Of a DNA stretch of 64,000 nucleotides, positions 36,573 through 46,440 are shown piece by piece. A model generated the notes under the pieces. That model was not told the origin of the DNA. It worked only from the letters and a program-made list of their open reading frames with translations, and searched no databases. The DNA is taken from NCBI RefSeq assembly GCF_000970085.1, contig NZ_CP009506.1, positions 1,240,001 through 1,304,000 on the forward strand, read 5' to 3'. Position numbers and translations under genes: made by a program. How positions within the stretch are numbered: position 1 is the first letter of the stretch; each line of letters begins with the position of its first letter. This DNA is from Methanosarcina siciliae T4/M. GTDB taxonomy: Archaea; Halobacteriota; Methanosarcinia; Methanosarcinales; Methanosarcinaceae.

Positions 36573-37849
36573 CTCAAAAATTTAAAGAAACCGAGATCGG
36601 GAAGATTCCTGAAGATTGGGGTCTTTTAACCTTGGAAAAAGCTATGGAATCGATCATTGATTACAGGGGAAAGACTCCTAAAAAGACTGACTCTGGAGTC
36701 CCCCTTATTACAGCAAAAATAGTCAAGAACGGTAGAATCCTTGAACCTAATGAATTCATTTCTCCAGAAGATTACGAAAGTTGGATGCGAAGAGGCTTAC
36801 CAAAGCCTGGTGATGTTGTAATCACTACGGAAGCACCTATGGGAGAAGTAGCCCAATTAGATGAAAGAAAAGTTGCTCTGGCTCAAAGACTTATTACCTT
36901 AAGAGGAAAACAGGGAATATTGCACAATAATTTTCTAAGGTTTGTTTTACAATCTCCAACTGTAGAAAATGAACTAAAAAAGAGAGAATCAGGCACTACT
37001 GTTACGGGAATAAAACAGAAAGAACTTAGAAAAACCCTACTACCAATTCCACCATATGATGAACAAATAAAGATATCTGAAATCTTAATGAGCCTTGACG
37101 ATAAAATTGAACTCAATATCAAAATGAACTCCGCCCTGGAACAAATCGCCCAAACTCTCTTCAAACACTGGTTCATCGATTTCGAGTTCCCGGACAAAAA
37201 CGGAAATCCTTACAAATCAAGCGGCGGCAGGATGGTAGATTCGGAATTGGGGGAGATTCCGGAGGGGTGGAGAGTTGGAAATATTCTTGATTTTGCGAAC
37301 CTTTTAAGCGGTGGAACTCCTAAGACATCAGTCAGCGAATACTGGGATGGTGGAATTCCTTGGGTTTCAGCAAAGGATGTAACAAGTTCGAATGGTACTT
37401 TTATATTAACTACCGAGAAAACAATTACCCAAAAAGGAATTGAGAGAAGTAATGCAAAGTTGCTTCCAAAATATACAACCGTTGTAACTGCCAGAGGAAC
37501 TGTCGGTAACGTTTGCATTCTTTCCGGGGAAATGGCGATCAATCAGACTAATTATGGGTTAAAAAGCAAATACGATTACGGTGACTTTTTCTTATTCTTG
37601 ATAATTTTGAATCTCATTCAGGATATGAAACAAAACGCATATGGTACTGTTTTTGATACGATTACAACAAAAACATTTAGGCAGATTCAAATAATTGTAC
37701 CTTCTATGAATTTTATAGAATTATTCGAAAATATTGTTGGTAACTTGATGCATAAAATGTTATCAAACCTTGAAGAATTTCAAAATCTTAGTGCAATCCG
37801 TGATTCATTACTTCCAAAATTGATTTCTGGGAAAATTAGAGTACAGTAA
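36569..37849 (+). CDS. hsdS: Type I restriction-modification specificity subunit HsdS
   Basis: 426 residues with two target-recognition domains. TRD1 about 15-180 (begins EIGKIPEDWGLLTLEKAM), central conserved helix SLDDKIELNIKMNSALEQIAQTLFKHWFIDFEFP (about 173-206), TRD2 about 218-400 (begins ELGEIPEGWRVGNILDF), and a C-terminal helix ending LRDSLLPKLISG-like RDSLLPKLISGKIRV. The subunit dictates the bipartite sequence methylated by HsdM and cleaved by HsdR. ATG overlaps the stop of the DUF262 gene (ATGA at 36569-36572), so translation is coupled. Kiwa genes follow 16 bp downstream. Confidence 0.97.
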   Translation: MTQKFKETEIGKIPEDWGLLTLEKAMESIIDYRGKTPKKTDSGVPLITAKIVKNGRILEPNEFISPEDYESWMRRGLPKPGDVVITTEAPMGEVAQLDERKVALAQRLITLRGKQGILHNNFLRFVLQSPTVENELKKRESGTTVTGIKQKELRKTLLPIPPYDEQIKISEILMSLDDKIELNIKMNSALEQIAQTLFKHWFIDFEFPDKNGNPYKSSGGRMVDSELGEIPEGWRVGNILDFANLLSGGTPKTSVSEYWDGGIPWVSAKDVTSSNGTFILTTEKTITQKGIERSNAKLLPKYTTVVTARGTVGNVCILSGEMAINQTNYGLKSKYDYGDFFLFLIILNLIQDMKQNAYGTVFDTITTKTFRQIQIIVPSMNFIELFENIVGNLMHKMLSNLEEFQNLSAIRDSLLPKLISGKIRVQ

Positions 37850-37865
37850 AAAAAGAGATGAATAG

Positions 37866-38381
37866 ATGTTTACCAATTTTACAAAAATCTTCCTTTTTAT
37901 AAGCTCTTATTCTCCATTATTATTAATCGTTACTTTACAGACAAGAGAGGATTATGGTTATTGGTCTTTGCTTCCTACCGCTTTGGCAATCATATCAATT
38001 TTTGGTCTTTTAATAGTTCGTAGAAAAATAAACATAACAAGTACAAGAGAGTTGGAAGTTTCGAGAGTCCAACAAAAAGATGCTGAAGTAATGGCTTACA
38101 TCATTACATATATATTCCCGTTTATTGGATTCGATTTTAATGATTTTAATAATCTTATAAGCATTTTCATCTTTTTTATAATTCTTGGTATCATATATAT
38201 CAACTCAAATATGATTCATATCAATCCTCTACTTTGCGCATTCAGATTCCACATTTATGAAATTGAAACCTCAACTGGATCAAATTATACTATAGTTAGC
38301 CGTAGAAAAAGGATGATAAAAAATGAAAAATTGAAAGTAGTTAAAATTAATGATTATCTTCTTATGGAGAAAAGTACATGA
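37866..38381 (+). CDS. kwaA: KwaA, membrane subunit of a Kiwa anti-phage system
   Basis: 171 residues with four predicted membrane helices (about 6-24, 32-51, 74-90 and 98-116) and a basic cytoplasmic C-terminal region (SRRKRMIKNEKLKVVKIN). Length and topology fit KwaA, and the next gene, overlapping by 4 bp, encodes a DUF4868 protein, the other Kiwa component. In characterised systems KwaA is the membrane component that works with KwaB against phages. It starts 16 bp after hsdS with no gap for a promoter, so it is part of the restriction operon. The family assignment rests mainly on topology and on KwaB; primary sequence of KwaA is poorly conserved. Confidence 0.75.
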   Translation: MFTNFTKIFLFISSYSPLLLIVTLQTREDYGYWSLLPTALAIISIFGLLIVRRKINITSTRELEVSRVQQKDAEVMAYIITYIFPFIGFDFNDFNNLISIFIFFIILGIIYINSNMIHINPLLCAFRFHIYEIETSTGSNYTIVSRRKRMIKNEKLKVVKINDYLLMEKST

Positions 38382-39349
38382 CTGCCCAGGAAGTATTTGA
38401 AAACTTAATAAATATTGAGGAAATCAGAGGAGATGTCACTCTAAGTTTTGGATCTTTTGAAAGTGATTCAGAAGCACCTGTTTATCGTAGTCTGAATATA
38501 TCAGAAGATTTAAAAGACAAATTTCTGGCAATTATAAACAAAGTTAACTCCTCACTACGCAGAAACCACCGCAATTATGATATAAATCTATTAGAATACA
38601 ACCCTGGTTATAAGCCAGAAAAGCATGAAATTGAATGGGTAGATCTTTCTGAAATTGAGTATTTGTCAGACATTCTTCAGGGGATACCAGATCCAGTAGA
38701 TATACCTCTATTTAGCGATTCAGAAGATGAATTCTTCAACAATCTTAGATTTTATGTGATTATTATTCAAACAGAACATTCAGAGAGCCCGATATATTGG
38801 TTTAGGACATACAGCAAGAAGAAAGAGCTATCTAGGGGAACTAAACTTGCCGCTGTCTGGACTGGTAACATGTACATGAGATTGGAACAAACAGGGTTTC
38901 TTTTTGATGAGGGAATTGATTGCATAGCTTTTGAAAATTATGTATTTAGTATAAATAAAAATAATTTCCAAACAATATTTAGATTCTATGATCTATTAAG
39001 GGAACTTGCAGGAGATTGCTTGAATTGTATTCAAGAACGTATTCCTATTGCAAACTTTTCAGAATTTTCAGAATCTTGTACATCTCATTTGCAAAAGTTA
39101 GTAAAATTAAGGAACATAGCCAACCGACCTTACTTTTCAACAATAACCATGGAGGATATTAAGAGATCTATAGTTCGAAACAATTTGAGTGTAGAAACAA
39201 TTGTAGAAAACGGTCAAGAAAAAATAAAGTTTGATCCAAGGGATAAATGGATAATTCTTAAAGTACTTGACGATGCGTATTTAGAGTCTGTAATGACACA
39301 AAATAATTATGAAGTAAATTCTAAAAGGCAAGTTGGGGGCCAAGAATGA
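38378..39349 (+). CDS. kwaB: KwaB, DUF4868 effector subunit of a Kiwa anti-phage system
   Basis: 323 residues, the usual KwaB length. The DUF4868 core is visible: FYVIIIQTEHSESPIYWFRTYSKKKELSRG (about 126-155), FDEGIDCIAFENYVFSINKNNFQTIFRFYD (about 176-205), then a helical region with KLVKLRNIANRPYFSTITM (about 247-265). KwaB is the cytosolic partner of the membrane protein KwaA. The gene begins inside the last codons of kwaA (ATGA overlap), so the two are translationally coupled. Base composition is AT-rich compared with the neighbouring hsdM and hsdR, consistent with separate acquisition. No frame damage seen. Confidence 0.85.
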   Translation: MTAQEVFENLINIEEIRGDVTLSFGSFESDSEAPVYRSLNISEDLKDKFLAIINKVNSSLRRNHRNYDINLLEYNPGYKPEKHEIEWVDLSEIEYLSDILQGIPDPVDIPLFSDSEDEFFNNLRFYVIIIQTEHSESPIYWFRTYSKKKELSRGTKLAAVWTGNMYMRLEQTGFLFDEGIDCIAFENYVFSINKNNFQTIFRFYDLLRELAGDCLNCIQERIPIANFSEFSESCTSHLQKLVKLRNIANRPYFSTITMEDIKRSIVRNNLSVETIVENGQEKIKFDPRDKWIILKVLDDAYLESVMTQNNYEVNSKRQVGGQE

Positions 39350-40032
39350 AGAAATATCCCAAGTTTTGGGCTGTACTACCTATGTAATAGAGACATTAAT
39401 AAATATGTATTAATTTCATCGCTTCTATTTTTCCTGTATTAACTTTTGAAAAAGACCGCTCTCCTGCGTCGAGCGGGACAAGACAGACTCGGTTATAGCT
39501 AATAACGCTGTACTGGTCAAGATATTTGTAATCTATTTTCTCTTATTTCCCTTAAGCTCAGTTCACTACCTCAACCCAACAATTAGTCCTCTTGAGCGGA
39601 GCGAAAAGGACAGCGCACTGCAGAGACGCAACTCTGCCAAGACAGAATCGGTAAAGCTAATACGGTTTCCCCGGTTTTAGAAAAACATTTTTTCAAAACC
39701 GCCTGTTGGATTTTAATTCAAATCAATTCCTTTTGCTGGCTCAGTTGATTAAAAAGTATTTAAAAACGCTGAACTGCGCCGCTGACAGAAAAAATACTAA
39801 TCATTATTAGACTAATCCAGATTAGTATTTTGAAAATCCAATATCGAAGGATATCTTCTGTAGATTTCAATAAGAAAAAATCCAATTATCCACCCGGAAC
39901 AGGTACAACTGACAGTAGTTCATGACTTTCGTTTTCTCAAAAGAAAAACAACAAAATAGCTACACTTAAATAAATTTACTGAAATACACAATTCTAATTT
40001 TATGCTCTTGTTTCAATAGCTAAAGCTCTTTT
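39350..40032. other. Gene-free stretch between kwaB and hsdR
   Basis: Contains the hairpin CCGCTC/GAGCGG (39456-39476), GAGCGGAGCG near 39595, and strings shared with the region after the hsdS remnant at 24040-24120. No gene is supported. A separate promoter for hsdR would lie in the AT-rich half (about 39950-40020). Confidence 0.5.
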
Positions 40033-43000
40033 TTGAGCGAGAGCTTGCCCTTAAAAATTAAAAACCAGACAAAAAAGAAAGGAGAAATCCCCATCCCAGC
40101 CATCATCCCCGAATCCGAAGTTGAAGCCGCAGCCCTTGAAATTCTCTCCGAGCTAGGATACGATTACCTCTACGGCCCGGGCATTGCTCCCGAAACGGAA
40201 GATGCCGAAAGGGAAGACTTCGGGACCGTCATCCTGCCGCGCAGGCTCAGGGCTGCGGTTGACAGGCTGAACCCGAAAATTCCGGCAGGAGCAAGGGAAG
40301 AAGCAATAAAAAAAGTGCTCAGGGCTGAAAGTCAGGACCTCGTGCACAACAACCGGGCATTTCACAATATGCTGGTAAACGGGGTAGATGTGGAATATCA
40401 GGGGCAGGACGGGGAAACCGTTTATGACAAGGTATGGCTTTTTGACTTTTCGGAAGCTCTAAAAAATGAGTTTCTTGCAGTTAACCAGTTTACCATTGTA
40501 GAGGACGGAAACAACAGAAGGCCTGACATTATCCTTTTTGTAAACGGGCTGCCGCTTGTGGTGGTCGAGTTAAAGAGGCCGGACGAAGAGAGCGGGTTTG
40601 AAGACGAGGAAATTATCTGGGATGCGTACAGGCAGTTTCAGACTTACAAAAAAGAGATTCCGGGACTTTTCCGGTACAACGCTTTCCTGCTGATCAGTGA
40701 CGGGCAGGATGCAATGGTCGGGACGCTTACTTCAAACAGGGAATGGTTTGTGCCCTGGAAGACTATTGACGGGGAAAAGGTTGCGGATTTTAAGGTGCCT
40801 CCAATGGAGGTTCTCTTCCGGGGGATGTGCAGGCCGGAAATCCTCCTTGACCTTGTCAGGCACTTTATTGTGTTTGAAGACGACCGGGGAAAAGTTATCA
40901 AGAAACTTGCCCGGTATCATCAGTATCATGCCGTGAACAGGGCTGTGGAGAAGACGAAACTTGCTTCCATGCCGGACGGGGATCGAAAATGCGGGGTTGT
41001 CTGGCATACGCAGGGGTCAGGGAAGAGCCTTTCAATGGTCTTTTATGCGGGGAAACTGGCGCTTGAACTTGACAACCCGACCATTGTCGTGCTTACGGAC
41101 AGAAACGATCTTGACGGGCAGCTCTTTGACAACTTTGCCCGTTGCAGCGAAATCCTGCGCCAGCAGCCGGTGCAGGCGGACACAAGAGCTCACCTGCGTG
41201 AACTCCTTGCAGTTGCCTCGGGTGGGATTGTATTTACCACGATCCAGAAGTTCTCTCCCGAAGGGGAAGAAGACCAGTTCCCGACTCTTTCGGAAAGGAG
41301 AAATATCATTGTAATTGCTGACGAAGCTCACCGCAGCCAGTACGGGTTTGATGCAAAGATCCGGGAAAGGAAAGTAGAAGATGAAAAGGTTGCGGAAATC
41401 TCCTACGGCTTTGCAAAACATATGAGAGATGCTCTCCCGAATGCATCTTTCATCGGGTTTACCGGCACACCCATCGAACTTGATGATAGGAGCACGCCTG
41501 CGGTCTTTGGGGACTATATCGACATTTACGATATTGAGCAGGCTGTAAACGACGGAGTAACTGTAAAAATCTTCTATGAGAGCCGTCTCTCAAAGCTTGA
41601 CCTTGTCAAAGAGGCTAGAGAGACACTGGATGCAGACTTCTCAAAAATAACCGACGACAGGGATTCATACGAAGCCGAAAAGCTCAAGTCTCGCTGGTCA
41701 CGGCTTGAAGTTGTGGTTGGAAGTGAAGACAACCTGAAAAAGCTTGCATCCGATATCGTCTTCCATTTCGAGAAAAGGCTTGAGGACGGCATGGACGGCA
41801 AAGGCATGATCGTCTGCATGAGCAGGCGGATGTGCGCTGACCTCTATTCCGAAATAGTCGCCCTTCGTTCGGAATGGCACAGTGAAGACGACCTCAAAGG
41901 CGAAATAAAAGTAATCATTACCGGCAGCGCCGCAGATGACGAAGTTCTGCAGCCTCATATAAGGAACAAGCGCCTCAGGACGAAGATCCGGGACAGGATG
42001 CAGGACCCAACAGATCCCCTGAAGCTCGTAATCGTCTGCGATATGTGGCTCACGGGCTTTGATGCCCCCTGCCTGCACACCATGTACTTTATGAAATGGC
42101 TGCAGGGGCACAACCTCATGCAGGCAATAGCCCGCGTAAACCGGGTGTTCAGGGACAAGCCCGGCGGGCTGATAGTTGACTATGTAGGGCTCCTTTACGA
42201 CCTCAAGTATGCAATGGCAAACTATACGCGAAGCGGAGGCCGGGGAAGCCCTGCGGATTACAAGGACGAAGCTGTTGAGCTGATGCTCGAAAAATATGAA
42301 ATCGTACGGGACATCTTCTATGGCTTTGATTACATGAGGATTTTTTCAGCGTTCCCGAAAGAAAAACTTACAATCGTAAGGGAGGGAGCTGATTTCATCC
42401 TTTCGAAAGGCCGGACGGAAGATGAGAGGACGCAGGAAAAAAAGCGTTTCATCCAGCATGTAACCGAGCTTTCCAAAGCCTTTGCCCTTTCTGTCCCGCA
42501 TCCAGAAGCAGACCGGATAAGGGACGAGCTTGCATATTTCCAGGCTGTGAGAACTATTCTTGTAAAAGTTGACAGAAAGCCTGCAAAATCGAAGTATGAA
42601 ATGAATTCGGCAATAAAAGAGCTGGTTTCAAAATCGATTGCAAATGAAGAAATTATCGATGTCTTTGATGCAGTAGGGATAAAAAAGCCTGACATTTCGA
42701 TCCTTTCCGAGGATTTCCTTGCCGAAGTCCGGGACCTACCGCAAAAGAATCTTGCATATGAAGTCCTGAAAAAACTGCTGTACGATGAGATCAGGACGAG
42801 GTCACGCAGAAACCTGATTCAGAGCAAATCTTTTGCCGAAATGCTTGAGCGAGCGATCAACGAATACAAAAACAGGGGCATTGATACCATCCAGGTTATC
42901 GAAGAACTCCTCGATCTGGCAAAAAAGATAAACGAAGCCGACAAAAGAAGTGAAACTACCGGCCTCAGTGAAGAGGAACTTGCATTTTACGATGCACTTG

Positions 43001-43257
43001 CAGACAATGAAAGTGCTGTGGACGTCCTAGGTGATGCGACATTACGGCTCATGGCCGCAGAACTTGTAAAAATCATCAGGCAAAACGCAGGGGTTGACTG
43101 GACTCTCAGGAAAAACATCCAGGCAAAGATGAGAGTAAGTGTAAAACGACTGCTGAAAAAATACGGCTACCCCCCGGACATGCAGAAACTCGCTACTGAA
43201 AACATCCTCAAGCAGGCCGAACTGCTCTGCAGGGATGTGGGCTTTTCAGTAGCATAA
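40033..43257 (+). CDS. hsdR: Type I restriction enzyme translocase/nuclease HsdR
   Basis: 1074 residues, full length. N-terminal PD-(D/E)xK nuclease (RPDIILFVNGLPLVVVELKRPDEE, about 164-187), then a superfamily 2 motor: Walker A WHTQGSGKSLSM (about 324-335), DEAH box VIADEAHRSQYG (about 430-441), GFTGTPIEL, and motif VI in MQAIARVNRVFRDKPGG (about 697-713). The C-terminal helical region docks on the HsdM/HsdS core. It pumps DNA and cuts at a distance from unmethylated sites. The start is a TTG at 40033, the first start codon after an in-frame stop at 40021; no strong ribosome binding site supports it, so the exact start is open. Separated from hsdS by the Kiwa genes and 680 bp. Confidence 0.95.
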   Translation: MSESLPLKIKNQTKKKGEIPIPAIIPESEVEAAALEILSELGYDYLYGPGIAPETEDAEREDFGTVILPRRLRAAVDRLNPKIPAGAREEAIKKVLRAESQDLVHNNRAFHNMLVNGVDVEYQGQDGETVYDKVWLFDFSEALKNEFLAVNQFTIVEDGNNRRPDIILFVNGLPLVVVELKRPDEESGFEDEEIIWDAYRQFQTYKKEIPGLFRYNAFLLISDGQDAMVGTLTSNREWFVPWKTIDGEKVADFKVPPMEVLFRGMCRPEILLDLVRHFIVFEDDRGKVIKKLARYHQYHAVNRAVEKTKLASMPDGDRKCGVVWHTQGSGKSLSMVFYAGKLALELDNPTIVVLTDRNDLDGQLFDNFARCSEILRQQPVQADTRAHLRELLAVASGGIVFTTIQKFSPEGEEDQFPTLSERRNIIVIADEAHRSQYGFDAKIRERKVEDEKVAEISYGFAKHMRDALPNASFIGFTGTPIELDDRSTPAVFGDYIDIYDIEQAVNDGVTVKIFYESRLSKLDLVKEARETLDADFSKITDDRDSYEAEKLKSRWSRLEVVVGSEDNLKKLASDIVFHFEKRLEDGMDGKGMIVCMSRRMCADLYSEIVALRSEWHSEDDLKGEIKVIITGSAADDEVLQPHIRNKRLRTKIRDRMQDPTDPLKLVIVCDMWLTGFDAPCLHTMYFMKWLQGHNLMQAIARVNRVFRDKPGGLIVDYVGLLYDLKYAMANYTRSGGRGSPADYKDEAVELMLEKYEIVRDIFYGFDYMRIFSAFPKEKLTIVREGADFILSKGRTEDERTQEKKRFIQHVTELSKAFALSVPHPEADRIRDELAYFQAVRTILVKVDRKPAKSKYEMNSAIKELVSKSIANEEIIDVFDAVGIKKPDISILSEDFLAEVRDLPQKNLAYEVLKKLLYDEIRTRSRRNLIQSKSFAEMLERAINEYKNRGIDTIQVIEELLDLAKKINEADKRSETTGLSEEELAFYDALADNESAVDVLGDATLRLMAAELVKIIRQNAGVDWTLRKNIQAKMRVSVKRLLKKYGYPPDMQKLATENILKQAELLCRDVGFSVA

Positions 43258-43300
43258 ACTTAGATTAACTATTTTCAAAAAAGAGACTCGAAGTGGCATT

Positions 43301-43987
43301 TTACCTCTTTTGTTTTTTCTCATCGCTAACCAGGTTGCCGTCTTCGAGAGTTATTACTCTATCAACATACTCGGTATGCCAAGGTTCGTGTGTTACCATT
43401 ACGATTGTTTGGCCATATTTTTCATTCAATTCTTTGAAAACATCCAGTACCTGTTTTGAGTTGCTGGTGTCCAGGTTTGCACATGGCTCGTCAGCAAACA
43501 ATATGTCAGGTTTTTTTGCTATGGCTCTTGCGATTGCAACTCTTTGTTTTTCCCCGCCGGATAATTCATCAGGAACCCTATTGTGTTTTCCTTTCAGGCC
43601 AACCTTATCCAGGGCTTCAAGAGCAGTTTCATAAGATTCTTTCCTTGATTTTCCTTCCATCATGGAAAGAATGTAAACATTTTCTGCAGCACTCATTTCG
43701 TTAATAAGCGCATAGTCCTGAAAAACATAACCGACCTGCGTTAGCCTGTAATAGCTTCTTTCGGCTTCGGGCAAGCTGGAAACCTGCAATCCCCGAATGG
43801 TGTATTCTCCATCCGTTGCGTCGTCCAGTAATGCCAGTATCCTCAGGAGAGTCGTTTTTCCGCTTCCGGATGCGCCCATTATCGCTACAAATTCCCCTTT
43901 TTTTATTTCAAACGAAACACCCCTGAGAGCCTTGACAGCTGTTTCCCCTGTTCCGTAATACCTTTTCAGGTCCTTTACTATGATCAT
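43301..43987 (-). CDS. ABC transporter ATP-binding protein, MacB/LolD type
   Basis: 228 residues. Walker A GASGSGKTTLLR, Q-loop VFQDYALI, signature LSGGEKQRVAIARAIAKKPD, Walker B ILFADEPCANLD and switch His in VTHEPWH are all present. The family pairs with FtsX-like permeases, here encoded immediately upstream; ATG 43987 lies 3 bp beyond the permease stop. An ATG at 44002 would overlap the permease and is less likely. Last gene of a four-gene minus-strand operon. Confidence 0.92.
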   Translation of the reverse strand: MIIVKDLKRYYGTGETAVKALRGVSFEIKKGEFVAIMGASGSGKTTLLRILALLDDATDGEYTIRGLQVSSLPEAERSYYRLTQVGYVFQDYALINEMSAAENVYILSMMEGKSRKESYETALEALDKVGLKGKHNRVPDELSGGEKQRVAIARAIAKKPDILFADEPCANLDTSNSKQVLDVFKELNEKYGQTIVMVTHEPWHTEYVDRVITLEDGNLVSDEKKQKR

Positions 43988-43989
43988 TT

Positions 43990-45198
43990 TTATCGTCCCC
44001 ATATGGCTTTGAGTATGCTCTCTCTTGACACACTCCAGGCAGGGAGTATTCCGGCCATCACTGATAGTATAAGCATGGTAAATATGCTTTGAATAAGCAG
44101 CATAGGATCGATCTGGGGCCTTATTTCCATGGTTTCGTAGAATATTACCGGGTTCGCCTGGAAGTAGAACATGAGCGCAAAGTATAGTATTAATCCTGTG
44201 AATATTCCTAAGGAAACATAGAACATGCTAAGGAACGCATAGGACAATACTATTGAGCCCGGAGTAATGCCTACTGCCTTTAAAATACCGATCTCTTTTT
44301 TCCTATTAAGTACGTTGATATAGATGATTATAAGTACGAGTGCTGCTCCTACGACCAAACTCACAAACTTTGACATGGTATCTATAGCACCCATGCTTTG
44401 CATTGCCTGTTTTATGAGAGCTTCGGACTTATCAGCCCATGTGAAGACCTGCTCATTCACGCCTGCTTCTCTAATTTTGTCCTGTATCTGGGCTTCGCCC
44501 CCTTGCTCGTCAACCCTGACGACTACACTGGTAGCTTTACTTCCTTCCAGGCCATAGACTTCCTCTATTTCCTTGTAGTGGACTAAAGCATTAAGGTCAA
44601 CAAGTTCAAACGTGCCTTCCATTATGCCTTTTACTTTATAGGTTCTCTTCACACCATTGCTGTATGTCACCTCAACAAGCGATCCCGGTCTTACTTCACC
44701 CAGGTTATCATAGATTTCCGACCCAAAACCCGTACCTGCGATCATAGCCCCAATGATAATCTCGTCCCGGGAGAGATCTCCTAAGAAATCTCCTTCACTG
44801 ATAATGTAGGGGTATTTTGAAACTTCATGCTCTTCCGTAGGAAGCAACCCGGTTACGGTTACTCCTACCACTTTTTGTTTATGCTCAATAGATGCTCCCA
44901 CATCCAGTCTTTTTGTTGCAGCTCTCACACCCTCGACTGCTCTTACTTTCTGCAAAACGTTATCGGCATTGTTAATGTAGGTGTTGTCACCTGTAGGTTC
45001 TATTACAATATCCCCATAAGCGTAGTCCTGCATAAATCCGGTAAATAGGACTGTCATTCCTCCAATCATTGACGGAAGGAATACTAAGTTCATATAGATG
45101 AGTGAGAGAACAAAAACTATGAACATCAGTGTTTTTTTGTTTCCTCTTTTTATACTGAAGTATGCAATGAGGGCTCCCACCCTGATGTCGTTAATCAT
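43990..45198 (-). CDS. FtsX-like (MacB-type) ABC permease
   Basis: 402 residues: one N-terminal helix (about 21-42), a large extracytoplasmic MacB periplasmic-core-like domain (about 45-260), then three helices in the FtsX domain (about 275-300, 320-345, 365-390), with NRKKEIGILKAVGITPGSI as the conserved coupling segment. Mechanotransmission-type ABC transporters of this build move lipoproteins, peptides or other envelope substrates. The substrate is unknown; the CARDB protein upstream is a likely partner outside the membrane. Confidence 0.9.
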   Translation of the reverse strand: MINDIRVGALIAYFSIKRGNKKTLMFIVFVLSLIYMNLVFLPSMIGGMTVLFTGFMQDYAYGDIVIEPTGDNTYINNADNVLQKVRAVEGVRAATKRLDVGASIEHKQKVVGVTVTGLLPTEEHEVSKYPYIISEGDFLGDLSRDEIIIGAMIAGTGFGSEIYDNLGEVRPGSLVEVTYSNGVKRTYKVKGIMEGTFELVDLNALVHYKEIEEVYGLEGSKATSVVVRVDEQGGEAQIQDKIREAGVNEQVFTWADKSEALIKQAMQSMGAIDTMSKFVSLVVGAALVLIIIYINVLNRKKEIGILKAVGITPGSIVLSYAFLSMFYVSLGIFTGLILYFALMFYFQANPVIFYETMEIRPQIDPMLLIQSIFTMLILSVMAGILPAWSVSRESILKAIWGR

Positions 45199-45210
45199 AC
45201 TGGGGACCCC

Positions 45211-46440
45211 TCATTCTTCTTTGTTGTCAGGATGGTTACCGCTGCCTTCCATTAACTGCCTGATTACCTCATCTTTTGATTTTTTTGTCCTATAATTTGT
45301 GTATATTAGTCCTCCGATAACTGCTAATACCAGCAATAAGATTGCAGCTCTTCCTGCTCCACCATTAGTTTCCAGGACTATAAGATTGATTTTCGTTTCA
45401 ATCTGTTCTTCCCCAAAATCATCACTGTACGTTATGATAACAGGGATTTCGTATTCCCCTGATTGATCAGCTATAAAAGTAATTACCGCAGGCCCGTCTT
45501 CATTCGGATCAAGAGTTCCTATAAAGGATTCTTTTAATCCCTTGAACGGATGGTCAGCATAGGCTCTTATCGAGTTTATTGTCCTGTCACCGGAGTTTTC
45601 GATCCTCATAGTCAATTCTACAGTATCACCCATATAAGGAAGAACAGGATCAACCTTTACAGATGCGAGGTTTAAATTTCCTTTTTTGTCAAGCACAGTT
45701 ACATTAATGTCATATTCGTTTTTTTGCTTGCCAAAATCATCTTCATACTCTATAATGACAGGGATTTCAAACTCTCCTGACCTGTTTGCCTTAAACTTGA
45801 ATAATGCAGTTTGACTTTCATTTAAGCCAAGAGTTCCGATTGAAGAAGTTTTAATTCCCTTAAAATCATGATCCAAATTAACTGATACAGATTTTGCTAT
45901 TGCTTCCCCATAATTTTCTATGCCTAACCTTAAGTCAACTGTGTCGCCCTCATAGATATATTCGGGACTTGTTTCGACAGAAGAGATCCTTGGTTCTGCA
46001 TCTTCACCTATCACTCTTATTTCAACTTCATAATATTTTTCCGTTTCAACGGGTTTATTTGCATATGTTAATTTCATTTTTATAAGATGAGGACCGGGTT
46101 TAGCATCAGGGGTTGTTCTCATGTGATATATCAGGTACCTTTCACTTGTACTATAAGTTAATTTTGAAACTTTAGTAACTAAATTCTCTGTAACTATTAT
46201 ATCTGAGGGAATGCTGATTATCTCAAAAGTAACATCTTCAGGAGTTTTAGTACCGCAGCTCTCAAGATTAATTCCCAGGGTGAATTCTTCATCGATACCT
46301 ATTGAACTGGGATTTATTTCCTGTAATTCTGCGTTTACGCATGCATAACTGGAAATTTCTGCTTCAACAGTAGAAATTCCTGTTAAGCTGATTGTAAAAA
46401 CTAATAAAAACAAATATGTTAGCTTTGTACTCTGGCTCAT
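45211..46440 (-). CDS. Secreted CARDB/COG1361-type protein with membrane anchor
   Basis: 409 residues: signal peptide (about 1-27), an N-terminal beta domain (about 30-140), two or three adhesin-like CARDB/NEW3 modules (DTVDLRLGIENYGEAIAKSV at about 165; DTVELTMRIENSGDRTINSI at about 265), one C-terminal membrane helix (about 360-380) and a cytoplasmic tail rich in charged residues. It starts inside the end of the regulator gene (ATGA overlap at 46437-46440) and is followed 12 bp later by the permease gene. It probably acts as an extracytoplasmic accessory to the MacB-like transporter. Confidence 0.85.
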   Translation of the reverse strand: MSQSTKLTYLFLLVFTISLTGISTVEAEISSYACVNAELQEINPSSIGIDEEFTLGINLESCGTKTPEDVTFEIISIPSDIIVTENLVTKVSKLTYSTSERYLIYHMRTTPDAKPGPHLIKMKLTYANKPVETEKYYEVEIRVIGEDAEPRISSVETSPEYIYEGDTVDLRLGIENYGEAIAKSVSVNLDHDFKGIKTSSIGTLGLNESQTALFKFKANRSGEFEIPVIIEYEDDFGKQKNEYDINVTVLDKKGNLNLASVKVDPVLPYMGDTVELTMRIENSGDRTINSIRAYADHPFKGLKESFIGTLDPNEDGPAVITFIADQSGEYEIPVIITYSDDFGEEQIETKINLIVLETNGGAGRAAILLLVLAVIGGLIYTNYRTKKSKDEVIRQLMEGSGNHPDNKEE

